From contig VZSF01006713.1 of the NCBI GenBank assembly GCA_013398295.1, forward strand, positions 354,471-418,470: a DNA stretch of 64,000 bases, given 5' to 3'. This DNA is from Chionis minor (taxonomy: Eukaryota > Chordata > Aves > Charadriiformes > Chionididae). Below the pieces are notes generated by a model. That model was not told where the DNA came from, ran no database searches, and saw only the letters and a list, made by a program, of their open reading frames with translations. This document shows, piece by piece, positions 62,341 to 64,000 of this stretch; positions within the stretch are counted from its first letter, which is position 1; every line of letters starts with the position of its first letter. Both the position numbers and the translations under genes were made by a program.

Positions 62341-63286
62341 GGAGGGGCTGCAGCATAGACCTCAGACTGCAGGAAGTGTCTAGACCTTTCTCCTGGGGCA
62401 GGGATAGGTGGCAGACCTGCCTGCAAAATATGTGCCCAGGTGGAGGACCTCCTGCGGCAGGTGGCTGAGCTGCAGGAGGCAGTGAGGAGGCTGCATAACA
62501 TCAGGGAGGCTGAGAAGGAGATAGATAGCTGGTTCTGGGCACAGTCTGCAGTTGACCCACAGCTCACAGCCAAACAACCAAAAACACACCAAAAGGAGGG
62601 GGGACAATAATGCAGAAGAATGGAAGCTTGCAAAGGCAAGAGCCAGCAGAAGGAAGAGACTTCCCCTGGAGTCTGAGGTTTCCTTGCAGAATGGGTTCAC
62701 CACTCTGCAGACTGAAGAGGAGAGACCTGTCACATCAGGAGAGATGCTGGAACTGAGTAAGGGAGCCTGATCTGCTCCCTCAATAACAACCAGCACAAAT
62801 CAGAAAAGGCAATGGGTGATAGTAGTAGGTGACTCTCTTCTGAAAGGCACAGAGGTGCCCATTTGCTGACCTAACACACTCTCCAGAGAGGTGTGCTGCT
62901 TACTGAGGGTTTGTATCAGGGATGACACCAATGCCCACTGCTGTTGTTTCACATGGGCACCAGTGATACTGCAAGGAGCAGTCTGAGGAACACGAAGAAG
63001 GATTACAGAGCCCTGGGAGTGTCAGTAAGGGACTCTGGAGCACAGATAGTTTTTTTCATCAATCGTTCCATTCAAAGGAAAGGGATTTGAATGGGCCAGT
63101 TGAATCTGGTGAGTCAACAAATGGTTACAGGACTAGTGCCACAGCCAGGGGTTCTGCTACTTTGATCATAGGACTTGTTTTGAGAAACCACATGCACTGG
63201 GTGTTGATGGGGTCCATCTGTCAGAGAAGGGAAAGAACATCTTCAGTCATAGGCTTGCCAAGCTGGTAAAGAGAGCTTTAAACTGA
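62341..63286 (+). pseudogene. CR1 ORF1 (coiled coil plus GDSL-type esterase), frameshifted
   Basis: ORF1 of CR1 encodes a nucleic-acid-associated protein with an esterase-like domain used in retrotransposition. A cysteine-containing start (about 62420) is followed by a heptad segment LLRQVAELQEAVRRLHNIRE (about 62446-62505). Next comes a basic stretch (RRKRLPLESEV) and then the block VIVVGDSLLKGTE, whose G-D-S-L codons are at 62827-62838. The catalytic Asp-x-x-His block reads DGVHLSEKGK with D at 63206 and H at 63215. The protein ends ...KRALN with a stop at 63284-63286. The GDSL and DxxH blocks are in different frames, and at least one further frame change lies near 62588, so the gene is dead although its motifs survive. 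Confidence 0.82.
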
Positions 63287-63489
63287 AATTGCCAGCGGAG
63301 GGGAACCTCAATCCATCCCACTCCTACCAGTTTGATGCTAGTGCCAGCAATAGATACTCAGAGCCTGGAAAGGATTGCAGGTCAGCAAGAGAGCACATGG
63401 GGTGCAACACAAAGGAATTCCAGGCACTCAAGCCAGTAAGTCAGATTCATCAGGAGCCCAGCTTAAATGCCTCTGTGCAAACCCATGTA

Positions 63490-63734
63490 GCATGGGCAAT
63501 AAACATTTGGAGTTAGAGACGTGTGCACTCTTGCAGGGGTATTGCTTATTGACATTATGGAGATGTGGTGGGATGGTTCCTATGACTGGAATGTTGGAAT
63601 GGAAGGATATAGGCTCTTCAGGAAGGACAGGCAGGGAATATGAGGAGGGGATGTTGCTCTCTTTGTCAATGACCAGCTGGAGTGCACAGAACTCTTCCTG
63701 GGGATGGATGAGGAGTTGACCAAGAGTTTATGGG
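63490..63734 (+). pseudogene. CR1 ORF2 endonuclease start, interrupted
   Basis: The frame around 63550-63734 reads MWWDGSYDWNV, GYRLFRKDRQG, then VALFVNDQLECTEL and MDEELTKSLWV. These are typical of the CR1 apurinic-type endonuclease domain, which nicks target DNA. An in-frame TGA sits at 63641-63643 where functional copies have an arginine-type codon. The domain is cut at 63735 by an LTR, and its first part reappears after the N at 63907. Confidence 0.8.
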
Positions 63735-63905
63735 TGTCCTGGTTCCGGCAGGGACAGGGTTAATATCTGGCCCAGCACAGGTATTCCACACCACGTGACG
63801 CCATTCCCAGTATTTAGGGGGAGCTAGCCGGGGAGGGGAGTTCCCAGTTTGGGAGCGGGCGGGGACGGTCTGGGTCCGGTCGGTGCGCGTCGGTACGGTA
63901 CCCCT
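63735..63905 (+). mobile_element. 5' part of a CpG-rich ERV LTR inserted in CR1
   Basis: It begins TGTCCTGGTTCCGGCAGGGA, the start of a common avian LTR family, directly after CR1 sequence. It contains CACGTG (63792-63797) overlapping a TGACG half-site and a TATTTA element at 63811-63816. The rest is GC-rich with many undecayed CpGs (GCGGGCGGGG, GGTCGGTGCGCGTCGGTACG), which suggests a young insertion. It stops after 171 bases at a single N. No 3' end or target duplication is visible. Confidence 0.8.
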
Positions 63906-63906
63906 N
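63906..63906. other. Single-N gap
   Basis: It joins the LTR start to a second copy of upstream CR1 sequence. Confidence 0.92.
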
Positions 63907-64000
63907 GCAGGGAATATGAGGAGGGGATGTTGCTCTCTTTGTCAATGACCAGCTGGAGTGCACAGAACTCTTCCTGGGGATGGATGAGGAGTTGACCAAG
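63907..64000 (+). repeat. Repeat of CR1 bases 63631-63724
   Basis: An exact copy at an offset of 276, running to the window edge. It includes the same in-frame TGA, so it derives from the same CR1 copy. Confidence 0.95.

Overview
This window is vertebrate nuclear DNA, almost certainly from a bird. The evidence is the abundance of CR1 LINE copies that end in the avian CR1 tail (octamer-like repeats such as ATTCTATG or ATCACAGA), and LTRs whose shapes match common avian endogenous retrovirus families. No SINE crowd, operon structure or bacterial-style gene packing is present. I found no intact protein-coding gene: open frames are short and AT-driven, or are decayed CR1 reading frames. The window reads as a gene desert or a very long intron, AT-rich and scattered with old repeats. 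No RNA gene was recognised.

Layout: 1-2126 is a repeat pile-up (a plus-strand CR1, a minus-strand CR1 scrap, and a minus-strand LTR split by a younger minus-strand CR1). 2480-3467 is a decayed plus-strand CR1. 6303-6899 is a complete solo LTR with a perfect 5-bp target duplication. 9090-15707 holds an LTR and about 2.8 kb of flank that appear two to three times around two assembly gaps; the simplest reading is false duplication. 15708-24408 is mostly single-copy AT-rich DNA. 24409-25320, 44440-45900 and smaller pieces are further CR1 relics. 32113-32864 is a solo LTR of another family with a CCAAG target duplication. 47355-47909 is an antisense relative of the 9090 LTR, gapped inside. 52009-52062 is a poly-G tract with an N gap in its middle. 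59768-60181 is a minus-strand LTR that appears shortened inside.

The right edge (about 61435-64000) is the best-preserved mobile element: the 5' half of a plus-strand CR1, with a GC-rich leader, ORF1 (coiled coil plus GDSL-type esterase motifs) and the start of the ORF2 endonuclease. It is broken at 63735 by the first 171 bases of a CpG-rich LTR, followed by a single N and a repeat of the CR1 flank. This may be an insertion polymorphism or a misjoin.

All five gaps (9855, 12826-12896, 47458, 52031-52041, 63906) lie in or beside repeats, and at three of them sequence is repeated on both sides. LTR and CR1 assignments come from recalled family sequence and visible motifs; no database search was run. 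Boundaries without a visible target duplication are approximate to about 10-50 bases.
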